A stretch of DNA of 64,000 nucleotides from an uncultured Collinsella sp. (lineage in GTDB: Bacteria; Actinomycetota; Coriobacteriia; Coriobacteriales; Coriobacteriaceae), in NCBI GenBank assembly GCA_900542175.1, contig UQNC01000006.1, forward strand, positions 1-64,000, given 5' to 3'. Position 1 is the stretch's first letter. Each line of letters opens with the position of its first letter. A program made the position numbers and the translations under genes. Of this stretch, positions 16,605 through 25,215 are shown in pieces. Under the pieces are notes generated by a model, which worked only from the letters and a program-made list of their open reading frames with translations, searched no databases and was not told the DNA's origin.

Positions 16605-16650
16605 CATGCGGTTTTCGGAGATCGGTGCATATAGGCATGCTCTTTGATGG

Positions 16651-16690
16651 AGGCGCCGGGGCCGTGACTGGCTCCGGCGCCTTTGCCTTT
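16651..16690 (+). terminator. Terminator of the XRE-DUF4097 pair
   Basis: AGGCGCCGG (16651-16659) pairs with CCGGCGCCT (16674-16682), followed by TTTGCCTTT. It ends about 12 nt before the elp3 start. Confidence 0.7.
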
Positions 16691-16701
16691 ACAATGGGGG
16701 C

Positions 16702-18609
16702 ATGGAACAGATTATTTTGAACATACTCGAGGCTCTGCGTCGCGGTGAGACCGTGGACGACAAGGCGCTCGTCAAACTGATACATGCCGAGGCGCGCCGT
16801 GAGGGTGCCGACAAACGAGATCTGGCCAAGCGCCGTCTGCTGCCGTTCTACCAGCGGGTTAAACGTGAGAAGCCGGCTCGTTGGGCTGGATGGAATGTCG
16901 ATGCCGAGCTGGAGCGTCAGCTGCTGCAGGTGCTGCGCATGAAGCCGCGCCGCACGGCTTCGGGCGTGGCGACCATTACCGTCATCACCAAGCCGTGGCC
17001 CTGTTCGGGCGATTGCCTGTTTTGCCCCAACGATCTGCGCATGCCCAAAAGCTATCTGCATGCCGAGCCGGCATGCGCCCGTGCGGAGCAAAACTGCTTT
17101 GACCCGTATTTGCAGGTGAGCGCTCGCCTGACCGCACTTTCGCAGATGGGGCATGCGACCGACAAGATCGAGCTTATCGTGCTCGGTGGCACCTGGAGCG
17201 ACTATCCGCAAGGGTATCAGACGTGGTTTATGTCCGAGCTTTTCCGTGCGCTCAATGACGATGCCGTCGCCGGCGTGGCGGCAAACCCCATGTTGGCGCG
17301 TCCGGGCATCAGCCGTGCCGAGGCGGGGCGCCTGCTCGATGACGCTCCCGCCGATGCCCTGCCGCCGGTGGTAGCAGAGCGTCGCGAGCGCTATCGGGCC
17401 GCCGGCATTGCGACAGACGAGGTCGAGCTTGCTGCCGGCGTTGCCGACGAGCAGGGACGTGTGGATGCTGCCGTGGGCGGCTATAACCGTGCGGTGCGTC
17501 GTCTGTACGGCCCCGGTACGCCGTGGGGCGAGGTCACCGAGTGGCAGACGGCAACGATGGAGGAGCTCGAGCGTCAGCAGCGCATTAACGAGACGGCGAA
17601 GCATCGCGTGGTGGGGCTCGTTATCGAGACGCGCCCCGATGCCGTAACGCCGCAGGCCCTCACGCTCATCCGCCGCCTGGGTTGCACCAAGATACAGATG
17701 GGCATCCAAAGCCTTGACCAGCACCTGCTCGATATCAACGAGCGCCGCATTTCGGTGGCGCAGATCGAGCGGGCGTTTTCGCTCGCGCGCCTGTTTGGCT
17801 TTAAGATCCACGCGCACTTTATGCTCAACTTGTTGGGTGCTACGCCTGAGGGGGACAAGCGTGACTACGAGCGCTTTATGACCGAGGGCGCCTTTATGCC
17901 CGACGAGGTCAAGGTCTACCCGTGCGCGCTCATCGAGGGCTCGCATCTGGTGGGCTGTTACGAGCGTGGCGAGTGGCGCCCCTATACCGAGGAAGAACTG
18001 CTCGCCGTGTTGGCCGATGACATCGTGGTGACGCCGGCGTTCTGCCGCATCAGCCGCATGATTCGCGACTTTAGTTCCGATGACATCATGGTGGGCAACA
18101 AGAAGCCCAACCTGCGTCAGCTCGTCGAGAACCGCCTGGCTGCTCGGGGTGACGGTGCGACGGTGCGTGAGATCCGCTATCGCGAGATTAGCACGGCGGG
18201 CGCCGACCTAGGCGAGTTGACCCTTGACGAGGGCGTGGCGTACGAGACGCCGGTGACGCACGAGCGCTTTTTGCAGTGGGTGACGCCGCAGGGCAAAATC
18301 GCGGGTTTTTTGCGCCTGTCGCTGCCCGATCGCGCGTTTGTTGCCGCGCATGCGGACGAGTTGCCGACGGCGCCGGACGAGGCGATGATTCGCGAGGTGC
18401 ACGTGTACGGCATGGCGGCGCGCATGGGAGATCAAGGCCAGGCGGCTCAGCATCATGGACTGGGGCGGTCGCTGGTGGAGCGTGCGTGCCAGATGGCGCG
18501 GGACGCGGGCTATGCGCGCATCAACGTGATCAGCGCGATCGGCACGCGTGAGTACTATCGTCATTTGGGTTTTTACGACCATGGCCTTTATCTGCAAAAG
18601 GAGCTCTAG
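16702..18609 (+). CDS. elp3: Elp3-type radical SAM/GNAT tRNA uridine-34 acetyltransferase
   Basis: A 635-residue bacterial homologue of the Elongator catalytic subunit, which carboxymethylates U34 of tRNA through acetyl-CoA and radical SAM chemistry. The radical SAM cluster motif is PWPCSGDCLFCPND (Cys101, 105, 108). The barrel continues with LIVLGGTWSDYP, IETRPDAVTP, MGIQSLDQHLL and IHAHFMLNLLG. The C-terminal 170 residues are the GNAT domain, with HHGLGRSLVERACQMARDAG for acetyl-CoA. All Elongator accessory subunits are absent nearby, as in other bacteria. The next gene starts immediately after its stop. Confidence 0.92.
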   Translation: MEQIILNILEALRRGETVDDKALVKLIHAEARREGADKRDLAKRRLLPFYQRVKREKPARWAGWNVDAELERQLLQVLRMKPRRTASGVATITVITKPWPCSGDCLFCPNDLRMPKSYLHAEPACARAEQNCFDPYLQVSARLTALSQMGHATDKIELIVLGGTWSDYPQGYQTWFMSELFRALNDDAVAGVAANPMLARPGISRAEAGRLLDDAPADALPPVVAERRERYRAAGIATDEVELAAGVADEQGRVDAAVGGYNRAVRRLYGPGTPWGEVTEWQTATMEELERQQRINETAKHRVVGLVIETRPDAVTPQALTLIRRLGCTKIQMGIQSLDQHLLDINERRISVAQIERAFSLARLFGFKIHAHFMLNLLGATPEGDKRDYERFMTEGAFMPDEVKVYPCALIEGSHLVGCYERGEWRPYTEEELLAVLADDIVVTPAFCRISRMIRDFSSDDIMVGNKKPNLRQLVENRLAARGDGATVREIRYREISTAGADLGELTLDEGVAYETPVTHERFLQWVTPQGKIAGFLRLSLPDRAFVAAHADELPTAPDEAMIREVHVYGMAARMGDQGQAAQHHGLGRSLVERACQMARDAGYARINVISAIGTREYYRHLGFYDHGLYLQKEL

Positions 18610-19488
18610 ATGAACAAGCCGAGTGTTTCTGCCGGCGTCGTTGCCGGCGTTGCTCTGGGAGCCGCGGCGCTTGGTGCGGCCGCTGTCGCTGTTCGTGCTG
18701 CCTGTCTGCAGGTCGCGAGGACCCGCAATGGGCTGGCACGTGTGAAGCGCGTGCACGATGAGGGCGGCGACGAAGTTCGCGTATTGGTGCAAGGCGGCGT
18801 CTACCAAAGCGCGAGCTATGTTGGCGATCGTTGGGCGGAGCCAGTCTTTGCGTACTATCGTGCATTTGACGATGTGTTTGAGGCCGAGGACGCAATGCGT
18901 GATGCTTACGGGCATGGTATCGACCGTATGCTCATGCTGGGCGGCGGCGGGTTTGCCTATCCCAAGTTTGCGCTGATGTCGCACGAGGGCCTGCGCATGG
19001 ACGTCATCGAGTATGACGGAGAGATAACGCGCTTGGCGCGCCGTTGGTTCTATCTGGATGAACTGGAGCACGCGGTGGGCGATCGCCTGCGGGTGATTAC
19101 CGCTGAGGCTCGCTCGTATCTGGGTGTGACGAGCGTGGGCCATCGTCGCTACGACGTGGTCGTGAGCGATTGCTTTGGCGGTGCCGAGCCCGTGCGCGAG
19201 CTGGCGACCGTTGAGGCGCTGCGCCTGGTGCGGGGCAGCCTGAACCCCGGGGGTATCTACGTGGCCAATATCGTGAGCGCAAACGAGGGGAGCGATGTGA
19301 CGTTCCTTCGCGACTGCGCTGCCGCGGCACTCGAGGTATTCGTCCACGCCTGGGTGGTCCCATGTGGCGATGCGAAGTTCAGCGGCGAGGAAAACTACCT
19401 GCTCATCGCCAGCGACGGCGACTACGCCTTTGCCGAAGCCGTGCCCTTCGACACCGACTTCCTCGGCACCGTCCTTCACGACAAGTAA
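18610..19488 (+). CDS. Spermidine synthase-like protein with N-terminal membrane segment
   Basis: 292 residues. The N-terminus (VAGVALGAAALGAAAVAVRA) is an Ala-rich hydrophobic segment, likely a single membrane anchor. Residues about 55-270 resemble the polyamine synthase methyltransferase-like fold: MLMLGGGGFAYPKFAL (glycine loop), RMDVIEYDGEITRLARRWF, DRLRVITAEARSYL and YDVVVSDCFGG. Key spermidine-synthase substrate residues cannot be confirmed, and many such proteins are of unknown substrate. The ATG abuts the elp3 TAG with AAGGAG inside elp3, so the two are co-translated. Confidence 0.7.
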   Translation: MNKPSVSAGVVAGVALGAAALGAAAVAVRAACLQVARTRNGLARVKRVHDEGGDEVRVLVQGGVYQSASYVGDRWAEPVFAYYRAFDDVFEAEDAMRDAYGHGIDRMLMLGGGGFAYPKFALMSHEGLRMDVIEYDGEITRLARRWFYLDELEHAVGDRLRVITAEARSYLGVTSVGHRRYDVVVSDCFGGAEPVRELATVEALRLVRGSLNPGGIYVANIVSANEGSDVTFLRDCAAAALEVFVHAWVVPCGDAKFSGEENYLLIASDGDYAFAEAVPFDTDFLGTVLHDK

Positions 19489-19515
19489 GTCTCCCCGTCC
19501 CAAAAAAGACTGGTC

Positions 19516-21960
19516 TTAGGCGTGGTCGCGCCAGCCGAGAACGCGCTGCTTCATACCCTCGATGTCGAGCACGCCTTCGGCAAAGCCCTTGCGCACGAGC
19601 TCTTCGGGAACAAACTCGTCGTAGCGGTCAAAGTAAGGCACCTCGCCAGGATAGACGAGCTCGATGGGATCGAAGTCCTTCTCGGCCTCGGCGGCGAGCA
19701 CCTCAAAGAACGTCTCCTCATCGGCCTTCATCTTAAACTGCATAAAGTACGGGCGTGACGGATCGAGCCCGCGAAGGCCCAGCTCCGCGGCACATTTAAT
19801 CTTGAGCATGCGCTCGAGCGCCAAAAAGGCGTAGCTGCCCAGCCAGGGGAAGAGCACCCAGGTATCGCCGCCCAGGTTAATGAGCGGCTTGGTTCCCGCC
19901 CCCGAAATCTCGGCCGTATGACGAGCCTGCGCCAAGCGGGCCCGTGCGTTACCCATAAGGTACGGATATGTCGCGTGCTCGTTGAGCGCCTTGCGCATGC
20001 GCTCGAGCACATGCGTGTTAATGTCGCCGGGGCAGTCGCCAAAGTAGGCCGGCACCCGGCCCTTGACCTGCGTGGCAAAGACAGTGTGGCGCTTCCAGTC
20101 CACTTCCTCGACAATCCAGCAGTGTCCGGCGATGGCGATGCGCTCACCGGGCGGGGGCGGATTAACGATCGTGCCCAGCTCAGCCGATTCGCTCCGGACG
20201 GTAAACTCCTCGTTTTCCTGGAACACGGCGTAGAACTTAAAGTTGTTGATGATGCGCTCGCCCGCGAGACCCACGATGAGCCCGCCACCTTCGGTGACCT
20301 GGATATGGTCGATCTTAATGAGGTGACGTAGCAGCACACGGTAATCGTCTGCCGAGACACGGTGGAAATAGCTGAGCGTGAGCACGCGCTGGGCAAGTTC
20401 GGCCGGCGTGAGCTCGCCGGTGCTGGCGAGGGTCGACATAGTCTGGTGATAGAGCAGGCTGTAGGGGAGACGATCGAGCTCGGGTGGCTCGACCCACTTT
20501 TCCTCGCGATAGAGTTGTACGAGCGCGATACCCTGCAGGAGCTTCCAGGGAATGGTTTCGGGCATCATCGTGCGCGGCTCGGGCTCTTCCTCGCGCATGA
20601 CAAACCACATCTCGGGCGGAAGATCGCGACGGCCTGTGCGCCCCATGCGCTGCAAAAAGGAGCTGACGGTAAACGGCGCGTCAATCTGGAAGGCGCGCTC
20701 CAGGCGGCCGATATCGATACCGAGCTCCAACGTAGAGGTGGTGACGGTTGTCTGCGTCTGCTCCTCGTCGCGCATGAGCTCCTCGGCCGTCTCGCGTAGC
20801 GATGCCGAAAGATTGCCGTGATGGATGAGAAAACGGTCGGGCTCGTGCCGGCTCTCGCAGTAGCTGCGCAGCATGGAGCACACGGCCTCTGCCTCCTCGC
20901 GCGAGTTGGCAAAGACCAGGCATTTGCGGCCGCGCGTATGCTCAAAGATATAGCCCATGCCGGGGTCGGCGTTGTCGGGCGCCGTGTCGGTGGGGTTGAG
21001 AAGCGCCTGCTCGGTCGCTCGTGGGATGTCGACTTCGCCCTCGGGGGCCGAGGAAGTGCGACGGTCTTTGGGAGCGGCCTTGTCCCGCGCCTGCTCACGA
21101 CGTTGACGGTGTTCTTCCTGTGTAAGCTGTCCGCTGTGGCACATGTCTTGTCCGGATGCGGGCAGCGCCGCGGGCGCCGCCGTCTCAATACGCTCGCAAG
21201 CAAGCACCTCGGCTTCTTGTGGACCTGTGCCTACGAATCCTCGTTGCTGAGCCTGGGGGCCCGAGTTGTAGAAGTGCTCCATGGAGATGCGCCACACGCG
21301 GCGCGGTTCCTCAAAGCGGGGGATAACGCAGTCGCGCCCCGTTCCCTTCGAGAGAAAAGCGCCCGTGCGCTCGGGGTCGCCGATGGTGGCCGAAAGGCCA
21401 ATGCGTCGGGGCTGTACGCCGGCCATGCGCGAGAGTCGCTCGATAAGGCAGAGCGTCTGCCCGCCACGGTCGCCGCGCATGAGCGAGTGGACCTCATCGA
21501 TGACCACATAGCGTAGGTCGCAGAACATGCGCGGGATCGCCATGTGCTTATGGATTAAGAGCGCCTCGAGCGACTCGGGCGTAATCTGCAAGATGCCGCT
21601 TGGCTTTTTGATGAGCTTGGCCTTGTGCGACTGCGAGACATCGCCATGCCAGTGCCAGACGGGGATGTCGGCTTCTTCGCACAGGTCATTGAGACGGACG
21701 AACTGATCATTGATGAGCGCTTTGAGGGGGCCGATGTAGAGGGCGCCCACGCTCGCGGGCGGGTTCTCCCAAAATTCGGTCAGGATGGGAAAGAAGGCTG
21801 CCTCGGTTTTGCCGGAAGCCGTGGATGCCGTCAGGAGCACATTATCTTGCGTGTTAAAGATGGCATCAGCTGCCGCAACCTGGATAGAGCGCAAGCTCTC
21901 CCAATCGTGGGAGTAGATGAAGTCTTGGATAAACGGGGCGTAGCGGTCAAAGGCGTTCAC
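19516..21960 (-). CDS. sngC: Shango SngC: Lhr-like DEAD/DEAH helicase
   Basis: An 814-residue superfamily 2 helicase. Motif I is LLTASTASGKTEAAFF, Ia YIGPLKALINDQ, II YVVIDEVHSLM, III IGLSATIGDPER and VI FLQRMGRTGRRDLPP. The two RecA domains are separated by an approximately 110-residue low-complexity insert rich in Gln, Arg and Ala. The C-terminal about 350 residues follow the Lhr/BrxHI pattern. The GTG at 21960 is chosen because AAAGGAGG lies 4 nt upstream; the frame runs to 21990 without one. It is the last gene of the sngABC-like operon, separated from sngB by 116 nt that hold a palindrome. Proposed role: DNA or RNA translocation on phage nucleic acid. Confidence 0.82.
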   Translation of the reverse strand: MNAFDRYAPFIQDFIYSHDWESLRSIQVAAADAIFNTQDNVLLTASTASGKTEAAFFPILTEFWENPPASVGALYIGPLKALINDQFVRLNDLCEEADIPVWHWHGDVSQSHKAKLIKKPSGILQITPESLEALLIHKHMAIPRMFCDLRYVVIDEVHSLMRGDRGGQTLCLIERLSRMAGVQPRRIGLSATIGDPERTGAFLSKGTGRDCVIPRFEEPRRVWRISMEHFYNSGPQAQQRGFVGTGPQEAEVLACERIETAAPAALPASGQDMCHSGQLTQEEHRQRREQARDKAAPKDRRTSSAPEGEVDIPRATEQALLNPTDTAPDNADPGMGYIFEHTRGRKCLVFANSREEAEAVCSMLRSYCESRHEPDRFLIHHGNLSASLRETAEELMRDEEQTQTTVTTSTLELGIDIGRLERAFQIDAPFTVSSFLQRMGRTGRRDLPPEMWFVMREEEPEPRTMMPETIPWKLLQGIALVQLYREEKWVEPPELDRLPYSLLYHQTMSTLASTGELTPAELAQRVLTLSYFHRVSADDYRVLLRHLIKIDHIQVTEGGGLIVGLAGERIINNFKFYAVFQENEEFTVRSESAELGTIVNPPPPGERIAIAGHCWIVEEVDWKRHTVFATQVKGRVPAYFGDCPGDINTHVLERMRKALNEHATYPYLMGNARARLAQARHTAEISGAGTKPLINLGGDTWVLFPWLGSYAFLALERMLKIKCAAELGLRGLDPSRPYFMQFKMKADEETFFEVLAAEAEKDFDPIELVYPGEVPYFDRYDEFVPEELVRKGFAEGVLDIEGMKQRVLGWRDHA

Positions 21961-22043
21961 GAGGCCTCCTTTCAAAAGCGAATCTCTCAACGCGGCGGGC
22001 AGTGGCTTGCTGCATTACTGCTTCAACGTTTGCCCAGATAGAG

Positions 22044-22076
22044 CCTGCCAAAATAAACCTGTCCCTTTTTGGCAGG
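22044..22076. repeat. REP-like palindrome between sngB and sngC
   Basis: Arms CCTGCCAAAA (22044-22053) and TTTTGGCAGG (22067-22076) enclose TAAACCTGTCCCT. The minus-strand loop therefore reads AGGGACAGGTTTA. It abuts the sngB stop codon and lies inside the operon, so it could attenuate or protect the sngB message. Confidence 0.6.
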
Positions 22077-23381
22077 TTAGATGGTGAATTCGGCGAAGTT
22101 ACGGTCGCCGCCTGCTGTATCGGTGTCGCCTGTTGCGGCTGCCGGCGCCAGCGCGTCGCCGCCGACGCTTTGCAGCAGCTCGGCCACGTTGGCGTCGGGG
22201 TTTTGGCATAGGATGTCGAGCAACTCGATAAAGTCACGAATGACTTCACGCGGCGTCAGATGCGTGTCGGCTCCCACACGACCGAACTCGATCTTGAGGA
22301 AGTCCACCAAGTCGTTCTCGGTAAGCGTGGGCGTCCAGCCAAAGTAGCCGGCGTGAATTTGCATGAGTTTATCGATGAGCACCAGTAGCTCCTCGTAGGT
22401 GAGCGGCTGCAGGCGGATGATGGGTGCGAGCATGTCCTTAAGGTCCTGGCGCGCAAAGCGACCCTGAGCGAGTCGGCTGCGCAGAGCCTCGTAGGAGAAC
22501 ACGCCGCGGCGGCGGTCTTCGATGGAGGTTGGCGTGCCGCCCATGATCATGCCCAGGTACTGCGCCTTGCCCTGAAGTGTGTCGTTGTACATGGTCAGGA
22601 TCTTCTCGTAGTTGTACTGGCGCGTGATGGCATTGGGAATCTTATACAGATTCACGAGCTCGTCGATGAGCACCAGCATGCCCTTGTAGCCGCTGCAAAC
22701 CAAAAAACGCGCGATGAGTTTGACGTAGTCGTACCAGTCGTCATCGCTGATGATGGTCGAGGAGCCCAGCTCGGCGCGCGCCTCGCTCTTGGTGCGGTAT
22801 TCGCCGCGGATCCATTTGGTCACGCGGCTCATGGTCTCTTCGTCGCCCCCGGATGCGGCCATGCGATAGCGGCGGAGCATGCGGGTGAAGTCGAAGCCGT
22901 GGACCATCTCCTCGAGCGGGGCCAGTTGGGCATTGACGACCGACTCGTCGACGTCGGCACATGAGGCGACCCAGCGATCTAGGATAAGGTTGAGCGCACC
23001 GCCCTCGGGGCGCGTCTTGGTCGATATATTGCGGATGAGCTCGCGGTAGGTGGCAAGGCCCTGTCCCTGACCGCCCTGCAGGCGGCGCTCGGGCGACAGG
23101 TCGGCATCAGCGACGACGAATCCCTCGCCCATGGCGTGCGTGCGGATGGTCTGGAGCAAAAAGCTCTTGCCGGCGCCGTAACGACCGACCAGAAAGCGGA
23201 AGCTCGCGCCACCGTCGGCGATGAGGCTCAGATCGGTGAGCAGGGCGCGGATCTCGACCTCGCGGCCTACGGTGATGTAAGGAAGGCCGATGCGCGGGAC
23301 CACGCCGCCCTTGAGCGAGTTGAGAATGACGGCAGCGACGCGCTTGGGCACGCGAGGTGCTGCGGATGCGGTATCACTCAT
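22077..23381 (-). CDS. sngB: Shango SngB: DUF2791 (BrxC/BrxD-type) P-loop ATPase
   Basis: 434 residues. The Walker A motif is FLVGRYGAGKSFLLQT (about 64-79), and a Walker B-like strand is GMLVLIDELVNLYK. MIMGGTPTSIEDRRRGVFSYEALRSRL is a hallmark segment of the BrxC/BrxD (DUF2791) family, which pairs with helicases in BREX and Shango loci. The ATG at 23381 overlaps the last 8 nt of sngA (ATGAGTGA), showing translational coupling. It is likely a regulatory or loading ATPase acting with the TerB protein and the helicase. No BREX methylase or PglZ is encoded here, which argues for Shango rather than BREX. Confidence 0.85.
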   Translation of the reverse strand: MSDTASAAPRVPKRVAAVILNSLKGGVVPRIGLPYITVGREVEIRALLTDLSLIADGGASFRFLVGRYGAGKSFLLQTIRTHAMGEGFVVADADLSPERRLQGGQGQGLATYRELIRNISTKTRPEGGALNLILDRWVASCADVDESVVNAQLAPLEEMVHGFDFTRMLRRYRMAASGGDEETMSRVTKWIRGEYRTKSEARAELGSSTIISDDDWYDYVKLIARFLVCSGYKGMLVLIDELVNLYKIPNAITRQYNYEKILTMYNDTLQGKAQYLGMIMGGTPTSIEDRRRGVFSYEALRSRLAQGRFARQDLKDMLAPIIRLQPLTYEELLVLIDKLMQIHAGYFGWTPTLTENDLVDFLKIEFGRVGADTHLTPREVIRDFIELLDILCQNPDANVAELLQSVGGDALAPAAATGDTDTAGGDRNFAEFTI

Positions 23382-25128
23382 GGTCTAGGTATCCTCTCAC
23401 GTCTGCTTCGTAGTCCTCGATAATCTGCGGCCCTGCCGCGCTAAATTCAATTACGGTGTCGCCCACCAGGTCAAAGAGCGCCTCGTTGATGGTATCGACG
23501 AGCATGTCCTCGCTCTGCTCCGATTGCACTACCGCCGATTCCGCCTGTACTGCGTTGTGCTCGAGCAGCGCGCGGAGATAGGCGTCTGCGGCGAGCGCGA
23601 GTTCGTTCGTGGCGTCAGCGGGCGCAGCCGCTGCGAACGCGGGCGTCGGCGCGAGAAGCGGTGCCACGACACCAAACTGTTCGGTGGATATGGTCGGCTC
23701 GTCGGACTCGTCCTGCCCTGCGGCCGCCGCGACCGCCTCGACCGTCGCGTCGGCTACGGGCTCGGCTTCCGGTTGCCCTGAGTCCGCTGCCTCGGCTTCT
23801 GCGGACGCGCCGTCCTCGCGTTCCTCGTCAATCAAAAGCGCTTCGCGCGTTTGTGCGGCAGCGCTCCGAATGTGCCCCAGCTGGCTCAAATCGATATCGA
23901 TCTTGACGGGCTGGTGTGCAGCGTCCCACGAAAGCCATGTCACAATCTCGTCATCGATAATCTTGGCCAGATATTTGGGGACCTTTTCTTCCTTAAGGGG
24001 ATGGGCAGGGTCCAGGGCCAGGCGCAGGCGTTGGTCGCAGGCGCGCATCATCTCGCCAAGTTTGCTGCTCTTTTGTCTGCTGCCGTGAATCCGCATGCAT
24101 TCCCAAAAACCGTTTTGGCAACGGTAGATATGGATGGGGTCCAGACGGTATTCGCAGTCCTCGTGGCGCTCGGGCGCAAAGAATACGGCCGAGGCAAACA
24201 TGGTGTAGGGCATGGCCGTCTCCTCCCCAAATAAACTTGCCACGATGCCGGTCTTTCGGTGCGTGTCATAGTAGCGCGCCATGCGGACATACACGGCGCA
24301 CGCCACGTGGCGCAGATCGCGGTGGTGGCTGCGGTCGAGCCGCGAGCTACTTAGGTTGTACGTGGAGAGGGCGTTGATGGCGGCCATGAGTCGCTCCTCG
24401 CGCACCTCATCGGGCGGAAGGGGGAGCGTGGGCTCGGAGGTTTTGCGACGCTTAGGGGTCTGGCCGGACGGTGCCGGTACAAGGTCTCGTGCCGCGCGCC
24501 GCAGTTCGATAAGGGCGTTATCGAACATGACGGTTTTAGAGTCGCGAAGCAGCTTGGGGTCGAGCCCGTGGAACACGGCGTAATCTTGCAGCCACACGCG
24601 CGCAAACCGGTCGATGCCGGGCTCGAAGGCGCGATAGACATCCCAAAAAGCCTTGATCTTGTTAAAACCATCGAGTGGATTATCTACGCCAATGCCGCAG
24701 ATCAGCTCATAGAGATACAGAAAGGCAAAGGACGTAGACGTTTCCTCGACGGTTCCGCGGCGCACTTGGGCACGCCAGGTAAAGTAGCCGCGCAGTTGCC
24801 GGTCGCTCATGGCGTTGTAGGTGGGAAAGTACGACTTAAAGGTGCCGTTGTAGGGACAGTCGTCCTCAAAGTCGGCCATCAGCAGGCCCTGGCGGTAAAA
24901 AAGCTCGGCTTCCGAAAGCCAGCGGCCCGCACCGCCCTTGGGGTCATCCTGCCAGCGCGATATCTCGCGCATTTTACGGTACTGGTCGGGGAGGAAATTC
25001 TGCATCTGTCGGCCGGTTTTGAGAATCGGCTCGTCTGCGTAGGTTTCGTTTGAGAAGCGGGCGGACTGATGGGTCCGGGCCTCGGCCATAATGCGCTCGA
25101 TGAGCATCTTGATGTCCTGGTCGGCCAC
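23374..25128 (-). CDS. sngA: Shango SngA: TerB-N/TerB-C domain protein
   Basis: 584 residues. The N-terminal half is a TerB-N module (MQNFLPDQYRKMREISRW, WLSEAELFYRQGLLMADFED, FPTYNAMSDRQLRGYFTWRA, FAFLYLYELICGIG). A middle region carries basic and Tyr-rich helices (HVACAVYVRMARYYDTHRKTG). The C-terminal part has the KVPKYLAKIIDDEIVTWLSW segment, an Ala/Glu-rich linker of about 110 residues and a final helical segment. TerB domains are helical, metal-binding and membrane-stress linked in tellurite-resistance loci. The start is GTG 25128 with GGAGGAG upstream. It is the first gene of the operon, and its order with a DUF2791 ATPase and an Lhr-like helicase matches Shango. Confidence 0.82.
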   Translation of the reverse strand: MADQDIKMLIERIMAEARTHQSARFSNETYADEPILKTGRQMQNFLPDQYRKMREISRWQDDPKGGAGRWLSEAELFYRQGLLMADFEDDCPYNGTFKSYFPTYNAMSDRQLRGYFTWRAQVRRGTVEETSTSFAFLYLYELICGIGVDNPLDGFNKIKAFWDVYRAFEPGIDRFARVWLQDYAVFHGLDPKLLRDSKTVMFDNALIELRRAARDLVPAPSGQTPKRRKTSEPTLPLPPDEVREERLMAAINALSTYNLSSSRLDRSHHRDLRHVACAVYVRMARYYDTHRKTGIVASLFGEETAMPYTMFASAVFFAPERHEDCEYRLDPIHIYRCQNGFWECMRIHGSRQKSSKLGEMMRACDQRLRLALDPAHPLKEEKVPKYLAKIIDDEIVTWLSWDAAHQPVKIDIDLSQLGHIRSAAAQTREALLIDEEREDGASAEAEAADSGQPEAEPVADATVEAVAAAAGQDESDEPTISTEQFGVVAPLLAPTPAFAAAAPADATNELALAADAYLRALLEHNAVQAESAVVQSEQSEDMLVDTINEALFDLVGDTVIEFSAAGPQIIEDYEADVRGYLDHE

Positions 25129-25215
25129 CGCTCCTCCTCTCGAACGCAGCTACGGTGACCTCATATCATAGCACAGCATCAAACAGATGTTCGAGATACC
25201 GCTGCGTTGATAGAT

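Noticed and set aside
19516..25128. A BREX system
   Set aside because: The DUF2791 ATPase and helicase resemble BrxD and BrxHI, but there is no PglX, PglZ, BrxL or PglW gene, and the TerB protein fits Shango.
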